The translations under genes were made by a program, and so were the position numbers. The notes under the pieces were generated by a model. That model saw only the letters and a list, made by a program, of their open reading frames with translations, was not told the origin of the DNA and did not search any database. Below are positions 9,901 through 17,272 of a stretch of DNA of 26,272 bases, one piece after another; position 1 is the first letter of the stretch; every line of letters begins with the position of its first letter. Source of the stretch: a virus; the IMG/VR virus record IMGVR_UViG_3300027747_002272, positions 1 to 26,272 of that record, one strand, 5' to 3'.

Positions 9901-12900
9901 ATATCTATCTGCTGCAAATAACTTCAATGCAAGTACTGGAAGTAACAGTTATCGTTTAGGATGGACAGATAACTTCTTTGAAAGAGATGCAGTTAACGGT
10001 GGAATGTTGTTTAGAGGTTCTTTCCTTAATGCACAAAATAATCTTTTTGCATCTGGTGTTTTTTATGCTCGTTCATATATTGCAAATGATACTGCTAATG
10101 GTGTAGTAATTTTTGGTGGTGCAAGTCCTGTATTACATCAAAACACAGCAGCTGCTGTTAGTAACTCAACTGGTTCTTTGATAGTTAATGGTGGTATCGG
10201 AACTTCTGGTGCTATCTATTCTACTGGTGGTTCAATCACAATCAATAACGGATTGGCCACAACAGGTAACTCAGGAACAATTTTCTTAGGTGACGGTTCG
10301 TTTACTAAGACATATGGCGGTTCTTGGACATTTGGTGGTGGTGTTAGGTCTACTGGTGCAGGATTTACTGCGGATGGAGTACCAGGTATATCATATACAG
10401 GTTATGTTTTTTCAGGAACAGGACAAGCTATTTACCAACCATCAACTGGTGTTGTTGGTGTTTTAGCAAATAGTGCAAATGCTTTTATGGTATCTACACC
10501 AGTAAGTTCTGTAAATTACTTACAAGTTTCTGGTAATACTACAGGTAATGCACCAACATTATCAGCACAAGGTTCTGATGCCAATGTAAACATGAACATT
10601 GTTTCATCCGGCAATACATCAATCATACAAGGTGCAAACAACTTTGTAACCTTTGGTGGTATGCCAGGAAATGAAGTCGTTAGAATTTATAGAAATAATT
10701 CAATTACTGGCGGTTATTTCAATACAGGTGCTTCTACACCACCGGCATTTTCGTTTATACCTCCACAATCGAATTTTGGTGCAGCAGTAATTAATTTAGG
10801 ATTAAATCCAAGAATTAATTCATTAGGTTCAGATGGTTATTATCTACAAACAAATACATCCGAAGGATATAATGGATCCGCACAACTTAAAATTGCACAC
10901 ACAGGTTCAACAGTAAACTACTTGAGTGTTAGTGGAAGTATAGCAGGTAACTCTGCTACTATGACAACACTTGGTTCTGATGCCAACGTGGCAATGTCAT
11001 TCTTACCTAAGGGTACTGGTGCATTTAATATATCAACAGCCAACGGTGTCAATTTAAGTTCTGGTAATACTACTGTTACTGGTCTCTCTATCTCGAATAA
11101 TGGAAGTAACTATACTTCATTTCCAACTTTAACTATTTCACCACCAACAACATCAAGTGGTATTACAGCAACAGGCTCGGTTGCTAATATGAACTTTAGT
11201 GCAGGCGCACCAACAGTTGTTAATGGTGGTACTGGATATTCATTGAATGATGTACTGACCATCGTTGGTGGAACACCAGTAAGTTCTGCTGGTACATTAA
11301 CAGTAACCGGTATTTCAGCTAATGTAATTACATCTGTAACATACACAGCATACAATACTTATTCAGTACTTCCATCTAATCCAGTTTCTGTAACTGGTGG
11401 TACTGGTACTAGTGCTACATTTAATTTACTTTGGAAACCAAACTTCTTATCTATTACCAATCCAGGTTCTGGTTATGTTGAACAACCAACAGTAAGTTTT
11501 AGTGGAGGTAGTGGTTCTGGTGTTACTGCTTATGCTAGTGTTGGTAGTAGTACATTAATTAAATCTCTTAGTTCTTCCATGAGTTTCTATACTCCTGGCG
11601 GAGAGTTTTTAAGATTACAAGAAAACAATAACGGCACCTTCTTTCAACCATTACAAATTATCCGTGATAATTCATCGAATGTCACTAAACTATCTGGCGT
11701 TGGTCAAAATTTAAGACTTGAAGCAACAAACTCTGGTGGTGTAATAACTTTGGGTGGTATAAGTGGTGATACTTCACTTCGTGTTTCACCTCTAAGTTCT
11801 GCTGTTAACTATGTAAACATAACAGGTAATACAGCAGGTGGTCCTGTTGTAATATCATCACAAGGTTCTGATACCAACATTGGTATCAATATTATACCAA
11901 AGGGTAATGGTTCCGCTAACATCGTAAGTACAGCAAATTCAACTAGTAATACGACTGGTGCTTTAGTAGTTACCGGTGGTATGGGTATCACAGGTAACGT
12001 ATTCTTATCTTCTGCCAATAATTTCTTCAGTACAACAACAGGTGCTAGTTATCGTTTAGGTTGGCCAGATAATCATTTCTACAGAGATGAAAGATATGGT
12101 GGAATAAATTTCTCTGGTGGCTATCTGAATATGGCCTCAACTTTTATCACCTCAGCTGCTCTTAGTATTAGAGGTACGGTTGTAAATGATGCAGGTAATA
12201 ATGTTGTAGTATTTGCCGGTAGCTCTCCTGTATTATTACAGAATACAACACCTTCTACAAGTAATATTACAGGCGCCTTGGTTGTTGCTGGCGGTGTTGG
12301 TGTCAAAGGTAATGTGGCTACAGATGGTATTATCTTTGCTGATGGTACAAGACAAATTACGGCAGGTTCGTCTATAGCCAATACAGTATATCTACAAGGC
12401 GTAAATGATAGCCAAAATGCTAGAATGGTCATCATTGAAGGTACCAATTCTAGCCAGAATGTAAGATTGGATTATAGTAATACCGCCATTACTATTATAC
12501 AAGGTGTTGATGTTGGCCAAAACAATCGTATGACCATCATTGAAGGTGTTGACGTTACACAGAACACCAATATTGCGAACAAGTTAAATCTAACCGGTTC
12601 TCTTAATCAAACTGTTTCGGGTAATGTAACCATCAGTCAAGATTTAATTGTTTCTGGTAACTTAATTATCACAGGTAACATCGCTTCACAAAATGTACAA
12701 CAACTAGCTGTTGCTGATCCATTAATCATTTTAGGTATTGGTAATTATGTTAGTGATACCAAAGATATTGGTTTTGCTGGACATTATAATGATGGTACGA
12801 ATGCTCATGCTGGTTTAATTAGAGATTCTGGAACAAAAGAATTCTATGTATTCCAGGGATATACTCCTGAACTAGATTCAAATAATAATGTTATCATTAC

Positions 12901-14353
12901 TGACCCAACGTTTACAACAGCAAACTTAAATGCTAACTATGTAAAAAGTAATTTAGTTGCTACGACAGTAGTAGTTAATGGTATTGATTTAAGTACTTAT
13001 ACTCAAGCAACATATGCTCAAGCCAATGTAACAATTGGAGTAGATACTAGTCAGAACGCTAGAATGACAATTATTGAGGCTACTGATGTAAGCCAGAATT
13101 CTAGAATGACCATCATTGAAGGTACAAACGCCAGCCAAAACGTAAGATTAGATTATAGTAATACAGCTATCACGATTATACAAGGTGTTGATGTTACCCA
13201 AAACACCAGATTAACTGTAATCGAAGGTACTGATGTGAGCCAGAATGCTCGCATGACTATTATAGAAGGTACCGATACAGCACAGAATACACGAATGACT
13301 GTGATAGAAGGTACTGATGCAAGTCAAAACGTAAGATTAGATTATAGCAATACAGCAATTACCATTATTCAAGGTGTAGATGTAGCACAGAACACATCTA
13401 TATCTGCTACTGATGGCAAAATGCAATCAGCTTATAATACAGCAAATAATGCTGTTGCAAATATTGGTCCAGTAATTACAACTAATACTACTGCTCAAGT
13501 TATTATTGCAAACACAGCAGCATCAACAAGTAACACTACTGGTTCTTTGGTAGTTAAAGGTGGTCTTGGTGTTGCAGGTAATATATCCGCTTCGGGAATC
13601 ATATCAACAAATTACCAAGGCGGAGGATTAACGGCTGCGCAAAATGCTGCAATGCAAATCTCTGGTGCCAATACAAAAGGTGGTACAGGATATTTCGATT
13701 TCTTATGGGCTAATAATACTTACTCAACATCAAATAGTTTATTCTTCCGTATTTCACCTTCATCCAATTTAGAAATTATTAATGGCATTTACACGACTAA
13801 AATATTAGATTTAAGTCAATCAGGAACTTTAAACGTAACAAATATGTTTGTTACAACAGGATCAGGAGCAATTTATGCAGATAGTATCCGTTACTCGGCC
13901 AATGGCTCTCCTTGGTCTTTTGGTGGCGGTTCTATTGCAATTACAAATGATACCACAAACTCAACTACATTATTTCCATTATTAACGTCAGCAAACTCCG
14001 GTACATTTAGTTCCGCCAATACATCAAACACTAAACTGTATTATGTTCCTTCAACTGGAACATTGAATGCTACAATATTTAATTCGTTGTCTGATGTTAA
14101 GTACAAAGAAAATATTATTACTATCGTTGATGCTGTCAATACTGTAAATCAAATAGATGGTGTATCATTTAGTTGGAAAGATAATGGACTTAAATCGTAT
14201 GGTGTTATTGCTAATGAACTTGAAAAGATTTTACCTGAACTAGTTACTACCGAAAATGATACAAAATCGGTTAATTATTCTGGCCTAATTGCTTTCTTAA
14301 TTAATTCAGTCAAGGAGCTTGATGCTAGGGTAAAGCAATTGGAGAATAGATAA
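6923..14353 (+). CDS. giant mosaic tail fibre/spike protein with C-terminal peptidase S74 chaperone
   Basis: A 2476-residue protein that is almost entirely repeats. Residues ~40-205 and ~1380-1546 hold NSG(A/S)GY...P..(T/I)I..G modules. Nine copies of TSNTTGSLVVSGGVGVSGNV-type strands are spread through the chain (near bases 8284, 8622, 9102, 9512, 9836, 10151, 11937, 12255 and 13520). Five copies of VNYLQ.(S/T)GNT.G....SA.GSD.NI alternate with them, and three ~110-residue modules begin SYRLGW.DN. Residues ~1828-1883 and ~2040-2157 are 14-residue QN.RMTIIEGTD.S repeats, probably a fibrous shaft. Between these lies ADPLIILGIGNYVSD...DIGFAGHY...HAGLIRD. The last 87 residues are an S74 chaperone domain with Ser2390 and Lys2395. 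The gene overlaps the next by one base (TAATG). Probable role: trimeric fibre contacting the host surface. Confidence 0.8.
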   Translation: MAKLTNTTIYGAANITGNVVSTGYGFDISANGGVVNLSTANSITSITVSNSGAGYQSVPAILIANPTTGGVAANANAIIRFSGTIAVGNVGAGYSNGDYLYANVAGSKSNALFQVTSNTATTYGTGGINGVNLIRAGQYYTIPPGSTGATPYITITGTTGTGVGANLQSLSGIAIDSVEFQNYGSGYVQQPSVTISGGSPTTTSTAYAIIGDSVTIKGLGYSTINQTFMTFKGPNSQSDTFRLGIGNALTPEYVTLENTQYGRSNFYAGGGTNSQLWLGATGSGYINFSTRGTSLITQFRVADTASAINYLQVTGNTIGSGPLISAQGSDTNIDIYLAAKGTGRINVASKMVVGAANVSNFNSTALSDGLVVANNATSGSIGFGGTNGRTLSAYQGSSISNFDMLANQVYYTGDLLVTGKISSPNGATSNLTLTTTAANSTVYIDRTLYLANANTSTSNSTGALIVNGGVGVSGNIYVGGTNAGVNGVYTDVLRYAANGLPWVMSSGGVVGGNVSASGWTTNTILFANATGFLSTVSANLSYYDANNTIRTGGLILSGPVLVQNTTPSTSNTTGSLVVSGGVGVSGNVFVGSVYANTGFQLGYAADGVSPIQGTFKWSGPNVSPAWFGIYDSTSSRYYGISSSLPGSIASVGGYYSGMGISGTTSSAGSPIFGVLNNTQSGNGLGNTAFTIYGDSKVITLRNTLDDNRGNANVTGNLTVGNSTSSISSTSNTTGSLVVSGGVGVSGNVYISNTISILTDSAGLTNRPITIQGGQSGTFGARIGVAEALDFYTINFPIYFATSGARTSTQFVVNATASAVNYLQASGNTTGGGVVLSAAGSDTNIGINITPKGSGSVNITSTAVTTSNTTGSLVVSGGIGVTGNVYLSAANNFGVTSSSFGSYRLGWSDNYLYRSGQFNGMEFSGTYFSIKQGQFFVEANVPATVRSFINNDSGNNTVIFYAGSPVLVQNTAAAVSNTTGSLVVSGGVGVTGNVYLSAANNFNASTGSNSYRLGWTDNFFERDAVNGGMLFRGSFLNAQNNLFASGVFYARSYIANDTANGVVIFGGASPVLHQNTAAAVSNSTGSLIVNGGIGTSGAIYSTGGSITINNGLATTGNSGTIFLGDGSFTKTYGGSWTFGGGVRSTGAGFTADGVPGISYTGYVFSGTGQAIYQPSTGVVGVLANSANAFMVSTPVSSVNYLQVSGNTTGNAPTLSAQGSDANVNMNIVSSGNTSIIQGANNFVTFGGMPGNEVVRIYRNNSITGGYFNTGASTPPAFSFIPPQSNFGAAVINLGLNPRINSLGSDGYYLQTNTSEGYNGSAQLKIAHTGSTVNYLSVSGSIAGNSATMTTLGSDANVAMSFLPKGTGAFNISTANGVNLSSGNTTVTGLSISNNGSNYTSFPTLTISPPTTSSGITATGSVANMNFSAGAPTVVNGGTGYSLNDVLTIVGGTPVSSAGTLTVTGISANVITSVTYTAYNTYSVLPSNPVSVTGGTGTSATFNLLWKPNFLSITNPGSGYVEQPTVSFSGGSGSGVTAYASVGSSTLIKSLSSSMSFYTPGGEFLRLQENNNGTFFQPLQIIRDNSSNVTKLSGVGQNLRLEATNSGGVITLGGISGDTSLRVSPLSSAVNYVNITGNTAGGPVVISSQGSDTNIGINIIPKGNGSANIVSTANSTSNTTGALVVTGGMGITGNVFLSSANNFFSTTTGASYRLGWPDNHFYRDERYGGINFSGGYLNMASTFITSAALSIRGTVVNDAGNNVVVFAGSSPVLLQNTTPSTSNITGALVVAGGVGVKGNVATDGIIFADGTRQITAGSSIANTVYLQGVNDSQNARMVIIEGTNSSQNVRLDYSNTAITIIQGVDVGQNNRMTIIEGVDVTQNTNIANKLNLTGSLNQTVSGNVTISQDLIVSGNLIITGNIASQNVQQLAVADPLIILGIGNYVSDTKDIGFAGHYNDGTNAHAGLIRDSGTKEFYVFQGYTPELDSNNNVIITDPTFTTANLNANYVKSNLVATTVVVNGIDLSTYTQATYAQANVTIGVDTSQNARMTIIEATDVSQNSRMTIIEGTNASQNVRLDYSNTAITIIQGVDVTQNTRLTVIEGTDVSQNARMTIIEGTDTAQNTRMTVIEGTDASQNVRLDYSNTAITIIQGVDVAQNTSISATDGKMQSAYNTANNAVANIGPVITTNTTAQVIIANTAASTSNTTGSLVVKGGLGVAGNISASGIISTNYQGGGLTAAQNAAMQISGANTKGGTGYFDFLWANNTYSTSNSLFFRISPSSNLEIINGIYTTKILDLSQSGTLNVTNMFVTTGSGAIYADSIRYSANGSPWSFGGGSIAITNDTTNSTTLFPLLTSANSGTFSSANTSNTKLYYVPSTGTLNATIFNSLSDVKYKENIITIVDAVNTVNQIDGVSFSWKDNGLKSYGVIANELEKILPELVTTENDTKSVNYSGLIAFLINSVKELDARVKQLENR
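8622..8687 (+). repeat. 66-bp exact direct repeat, copy 1
   Basis: This 66-base stretch is identical to 9102-9167, exactly 480 bases downstream and in the same reading frame. It encodes the STSNTTGSLVVSGGVGVSGN strand of the giant fibre. Exact identity at silent positions points to recent duplication or gene conversion. Confidence 0.85.
9102..9167 (+). repeat. 66-bp exact direct repeat, copy 2
   Basis: Identical to 8622-8687 by direct comparison; the copies diverge immediately after base 9167. It lies in the giant fibre gene. Confidence 0.85.
9518..9597 (+). repeat. 80-bp near-exact direct repeat, copy 1
   Basis: Matches 9845-9924 (offset 327 bases, in frame) with a single difference (ATT versus GTT, Ile/Val). 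It encodes SNTTGSLVVSGG(I/V)GVTGNV followed by YLSAANNF in the giant fibre. Confidence 0.85.
9845..9924 (+). repeat. 80-bp near-exact direct repeat, copy 2
   Basis: Second copy of 9518-9597 with one base different. Each copy precedes a SYRLGW.DN module, so the duplicated unit is probably a whole structural module whose ends have stayed more similar than its middle. Confidence 0.85.
12404..12570 (+). repeat. 14-residue shaft repeats, array 1
   Basis: Translated repeats of the form (S/G)QN.RM.IIEG.(N/D), interrupted by VRLDYSNTAITIIQGVD. The regular 14-residue spacing with Asn, Ile and Gly at fixed places suggests a fibrous or coiled-coil shaft. It continues as array 2 after about 160 residues. 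Confidence 0.7.
13040..13393 (+). repeat. 14-residue shaft repeats, array 2
   Basis: Longer array of QN.R(M/L)T(I/V)IEGTD.S repeats with two more copies of VRLDYSNTAITIIQGVD, starting near 13141 and 13331. Same motif as array 1 and known by sight from T4-like marine phage fibres. Confidence 0.75.
14090..14350 (+). other. peptidase S74 intramolecular chaperone domain with predicted self-cleavage site
   Basis: This stretch encodes the last 87 residues of the giant fibre. SDVKYKEN at its start has Ser2390 and Lys2395 spaced as the S-D-x-x-x-K dyad known from endosialidase-type S74 chaperones. Then follow DGVSFSW, YGVIANELEKILPELV, VNYSGLIAFLINSVKEL and a terminal coiled coil. In this family the chaperone cuts itself off just before the Ser once the trimeric beta fibre has folded. 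The predicted cut is therefore between Leu2389 and Ser2390. All key residues appear intact. Confidence 0.85.
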
Positions 14354-15570
14354 TGGCTGGAAATTTTACTGGACCTGAAGGTGATTTAGAAACTCCATTT
14401 AATAATTTTTCCAGTTATTTTATTGATGAATATAGTTTTATTGACCAATATAATCCTGGTAGTTTATGGACTTGGGGCTATAATGCTTATGGCCAATTGG
14501 GAGATAACACCGTATCCACCAGACAATCGCCTATACAAACGATAGCCAACACAACAAATTGGATACAAGTTTCTGCTGGTATATATCATGTAAGTGGAAT
14601 TAAATCTGATGGTACATTGTGGATATGGGGTTATAATAATAATGGTGAATTGGGTGATAACACCGTAGTTAGAAAATCATCACCTGTACAAACGGTTGCT
14701 GGTGCAAATAATTGGATACAAGTTTCTTGCGGAGAAGCAGCTACAGGTGCTATTAAATCTGATGGTACTTTATGGATGTGGGGGAGTAACGGTTCGGGCC
14801 AATTAGGAGATAACACCATAACAAAAAAATCATCACCGGTACAAACTGTTGCAGGCGGTAATAATTGGAAACAAGTATCAGTTGGTACCAGCGCAATTTC
14901 TACTGTTTCTGCTGCGATAAATATTTCCGGCCAACTTTTTTTATGGGGTTATAATGGTTATGGAGCTTTAGGAGATAATACCAGAACAAACAAATCTTCT
15001 CCTGTACAAACTGTTTCAGGTGGCACTAACTGGAAACAAGTTTCTTGTGGTGATAGTCATGTTGGTGCCATTAAAACAGATGGTACTCTCTGGATGTGGG
15101 GGAATAACGGTTCGGGCCAATTAGGTGATAACACAACAAATTCGAGCTCTTCTCCTGTACAAACTGTTTCAGGTGGTACTAACTGGAAACAAGTTTCTTG
15201 TGGTTGGGCAATCACTGGAGCTATTAAAACGGATGGTACTTTATGGTTATGGGGTGAAGGACCAGGAGGCCAATTAGGAGATAACACCATAACAAAAAAA
15301 TCATCACCTATACAAACTGTTGCAGGCGGTACTAACTGGAAACAAGTATCAATATCAGCATTTCATTCAACCGGTTTAAAAACTGACGGTACTTTATGGA
15401 CTTGGGGTTATAATACTTATGGCGAACTAGGAGATAACACCACAACAAAAAAATCATCACCTATACAAACTGTTTCGGGTGGCACTAACTGGAAACAAGT
15501 ATCAGCGGGTAATGAGATTACTATTGGTATTTATTTTTATGATTACAATAATCAATATCCAAATAAGTGA
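14353..15570 (+). CDS. RCC1-repeat protein A, predicted seven-bladed propeller
   Basis: A 405-residue protein. After a ~37-residue unique N-terminus (MAGNFTGPEGDLETPFNNF...) come seven ~50-residue repeats, LW.WG.N..GQLGDNT....SSPVQT.AGG.NWKQVS.G......IK.DGT. This is the RCC1 (regulator of chromosome condensation) signature; seven repeats equal one full seven-bladed beta-propeller. Repeat 3 departs from the rule, with ...VSAAINISGQ in place of IK.DGT. There is no signal peptide and no enzyme motif. The ATG overlaps the fibre stop (TAATG), with GGAG 8 bases upstream at 14341-14344. By position it is probably a fibre-tip or receptor-binding protein. The fold is confident, the function inferred. 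Its DNA repeats are partly near-identical. Confidence 0.8.
   Translation: MAGNFTGPEGDLETPFNNFSSYFIDEYSFIDQYNPGSLWTWGYNAYGQLGDNTVSTRQSPIQTIANTTNWIQVSAGIYHVSGIKSDGTLWIWGYNNNGELGDNTVVRKSSPVQTVAGANNWIQVSCGEAATGAIKSDGTLWMWGSNGSGQLGDNTITKKSSPVQTVAGGNNWKQVSVGTSAISTVSAAINISGQLFLWGYNGYGALGDNTRTNKSSPVQTVSGGTNWKQVSCGDSHVGAIKTDGTLWMWGNNGSGQLGDNTTNSSSSPVQTVSGGTNWKQVSCGWAITGAIKTDGTLWLWGEGPGGQLGDNTITKKSSPIQTVAGGTNWKQVSISAFHSTGLKTDGTLWTWGYNTYGELGDNTTTKKSSPIQTVSGGTNWKQVSAGNEITIGIYFYDYNNQYPNK
14797..14880 (+). repeat. 84-bp RCC1 unit repeat, copy 1
   Basis: Matches 15268-15351 (offset 471 bases) at 80 of 84 positions, including the silent run of seven A residues in the AAAAAAATCATCACC segment. It encodes GQLGDNTITKKSSP and TVAGG.NWKQVS in two different repeats of protein A. 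Confidence 0.8.
15268..15351 (+). repeat. 84-bp RCC1 unit repeat, copy 2
   Basis: Second copy of 14797-14880 with four differences. More diverged relatives occur throughout the three RCC1 genes, for example from about 15885 in protein B. Confidence 0.8.
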
Positions 15571-15575
15571 TATAA

Positions 15576-16778
15576 ATGGCATATACAACAAATTATATTA
15601 ATTCTTCAGGTTATGATGTTGGGTCAAATGTAGCATTTTACATTCCTAAAAGTTATATTCTTGACCGTTATGCTGAAATGCCAAACATATTTAAAGCACC
15701 GACTGTTTGGACTTGGGGTTCTAACTTTTATGGTGGCATAGGCGACAATACAACAAATACAGCATCATCACCGGTACAAACTGTTGCAGGCGGTACTAAT
15801 TGGAAACAAGTATCATCGAGTGGCTTTGGCTTCAAAGCAGCTATTAAAACTGATGGTACTCTATGGTTATGGGGTCGAAATATTTATGGCCAATTAGGAG
15901 ATAATACCATAACGGACAAATCTTCACCTGTACAAACTGTTGCAGGGGGTACTAACTGGAAACAAGTATCTACTGGAAGTAATTTTGTAGGAGCTATAAA
16001 AACTGACGGTACGTTATGGGTATGGGGAATTAATGATACTTATCAGCTTGGTGACTCAGGATCATCAACAAGACAATCATCACCTATACAAACAGCTTCT
16101 GGTGGTACCAATTGGAAACAAGTTTCTGCAGGATACTCTCACATAGGTGCTATTAAAACAGATGGTACTTTATGGATGTGGGGTAGTTATAACAAAGGTG
16201 AATTGGGAAACAGTGATAGTGCTACTCAAGTTTATGTACCTACACAAATAGGAGTGAATACAAATTGGACACAAATATCTTGTGGTCAAACAGTTTCAGC
16301 AGGAATTAAATCTGATGGTACATTGTGGACTTGGGGATTAAATCAAGGTGGAATATTAGGTGATGGCACATCAGTATATCCAGGAAGATCCTCGCCAGTA
16401 CAAACAATTGCTGGTGGAACAAATTGGAAACAAGTATCGTGTGAAGGTGGATTTTTTATGGCTGCTATTAAAACTGATGGTACTTTATGGATGTGGGGCC
16501 AAAATACTAGTGGTGAATTAGCTACCGGAAACAGAACGGATCGGTCTTCACCCGTTCAAACTATTTCTGCTGGTACAAATTGGTATCAAGTATCTGGATC
16601 ATCTGCTATTAAAACTGATGGCACATTGTGGGCTTGGGCTGGAAATTTATATTATCAATTAACATCTTATGTTTCTTCTCCTGTACAAATATATAATGGT
16701 GGCGGCAATTGGAAACAAGTTTCTAACGGAATTGCTATTCGTGATGATTCATCTGATATGTTTGGAAATCCTTATTAA
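15576..16778 (+). CDS. RCC1-repeat protein B, predicted seven-bladed propeller
   Basis: A 400-residue paralogue of protein A. The unique N-terminus, ~42 residues (MAYTTNYINSSGYDVGSNVA...), differs from those of A and C. Seven RCC1 repeats follow, from VWTWGSNFYGGIGDNT to LWAWAGNLYYQL. Repeats 4, 6 and 7 are the most degenerate (WTQISCGQTVSAGIKSDGT; a shortened YQVSGSSAIKTDGT; repeat 7 ends in AIRDDSSDMFGNPY instead of IK.DGT). The start codon lies 5 bases after the previous stop. No catalytic motif. Likely role as for A: a surface-exposed, ligand-binding propeller of the tail apparatus, inferred from its place in the fibre region. Confidence 0.8.
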   Translation: MAYTTNYINSSGYDVGSNVAFYIPKSYILDRYAEMPNIFKAPTVWTWGSNFYGGIGDNTTNTASSPVQTVAGGTNWKQVSSSGFGFKAAIKTDGTLWLWGRNIYGQLGDNTITDKSSPVQTVAGGTNWKQVSTGSNFVGAIKTDGTLWVWGINDTYQLGDSGSSTRQSSPIQTASGGTNWKQVSAGYSHIGAIKTDGTLWMWGSYNKGELGNSDSATQVYVPTQIGVNTNWTQISCGQTVSAGIKSDGTLWTWGLNQGGILGDGTSVYPGRSSPVQTIAGGTNWKQVSCEGGFFMAAIKTDGTLWMWGQNTSGELATGNRTDRSSPVQTISAGTNWYQVSGSSAIKTDGTLWAWAGNLYYQLTSYVSSPVQIYNGGGNWKQVSNGIAIRDDSSDMFGNPY

Positions 16779-16780
16779 TT

Positions 16781-17272
16781 ATGTCTACAATTAAAACGAT
16801 GACGATTGATGGCTTTTATTCCCAAGAAGAAGCCAAAAAATTATCTTCTATAACTCATGCTCTACCATTTATACAAAATGAATTTGGTAAAGAAATAGAA
16901 AACTTCAACTTGACTCCAGATAATCCTGATACATTATTTTCTAGTGTTCTAAATAAAAGAGTACATATGATTGAAGAACAATCTGGTATTTTAAGAAGAC
17001 CAGATATGTTCATACATTTTGAAAGTTTTGATTCACCGCAAGAATGGTTATTTGTTGTTGCCTTAGAAAATTCCACATTCAATTTATTTGAACATCAGTC
17101 TGGCGCCAAGTGTGCATTAGATGATTTCAAATTTAATTATCGTAATTTGTTTGAATGGAATTTAACAGTAAATTATTTGTTAGAACCAGGACAAGGAATA
17201 TTTTTTAGACCATGGTTATTTCATAGTTTTGATTCGGGATTAATACAAACATTTAGATTGAAAGAAATTTAA
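16781..17272 (+). CDS. predicted double-stranded beta-helix (Fe(II)/2-oxoglutarate oxygenase-like) protein
   Basis: A 163-residue protein. The opening TIDGFYSQEEAKKLSSI is typical of the N-terminal strand and helix of small phage prolyl-hydroxylase-like proteins. FIHFESF gives a candidate H79-x-E81 metal pair, PWLFHSFDSG a distal H148, and QTFRL an Arg159 eleven residues later. Together these fit the H-x-(D/E)...H...R pattern of Fe(II)/2OG oxygenases. LEPGQGIFFRPWLFHSF resembles the G-x-x-x-FxP...H strand of that fold. Length is short for the family, so it could also be a cupin-like binding protein without activity. It sits between two RCC1 genes: 2 bases after B, one-base TAATG overlap with C. 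Co-translation with the propellers is likely; a fibre hydroxylase role is a guess. Confidence 0.5.
   Translation: MSTIKTMTIDGFYSQEEAKKLSSITHALPFIQNEFGKEIENFNLTPDNPDTLFSSVLNKRVHMIEEQSGILRRPDMFIHFESFDSPQEWLFVVALENSTFNLFEHQSGAKCALDDFKFNYRNLFEWNLTVNYLLEPGQGIFFRPWLFHSFDSGLIQTFRLKEI

Noticed and set aside
7849-12447. Several minus-strand open frames (7849-8082, 9382-9606, 11110-11355, 11809-12018, 12121-12447) inside the giant fibre gene
   Set aside because: They are Val/Pro/Thr-rich mirror images of the repeated fibre coding sequence, lack ribosome sites and recur wherever the repeat recurs.
15571-15578. TATAAATG as a late promoter for RCC1 protein B
   Set aside because: It overlaps the start codon, so transcription from it would begin inside the gene.
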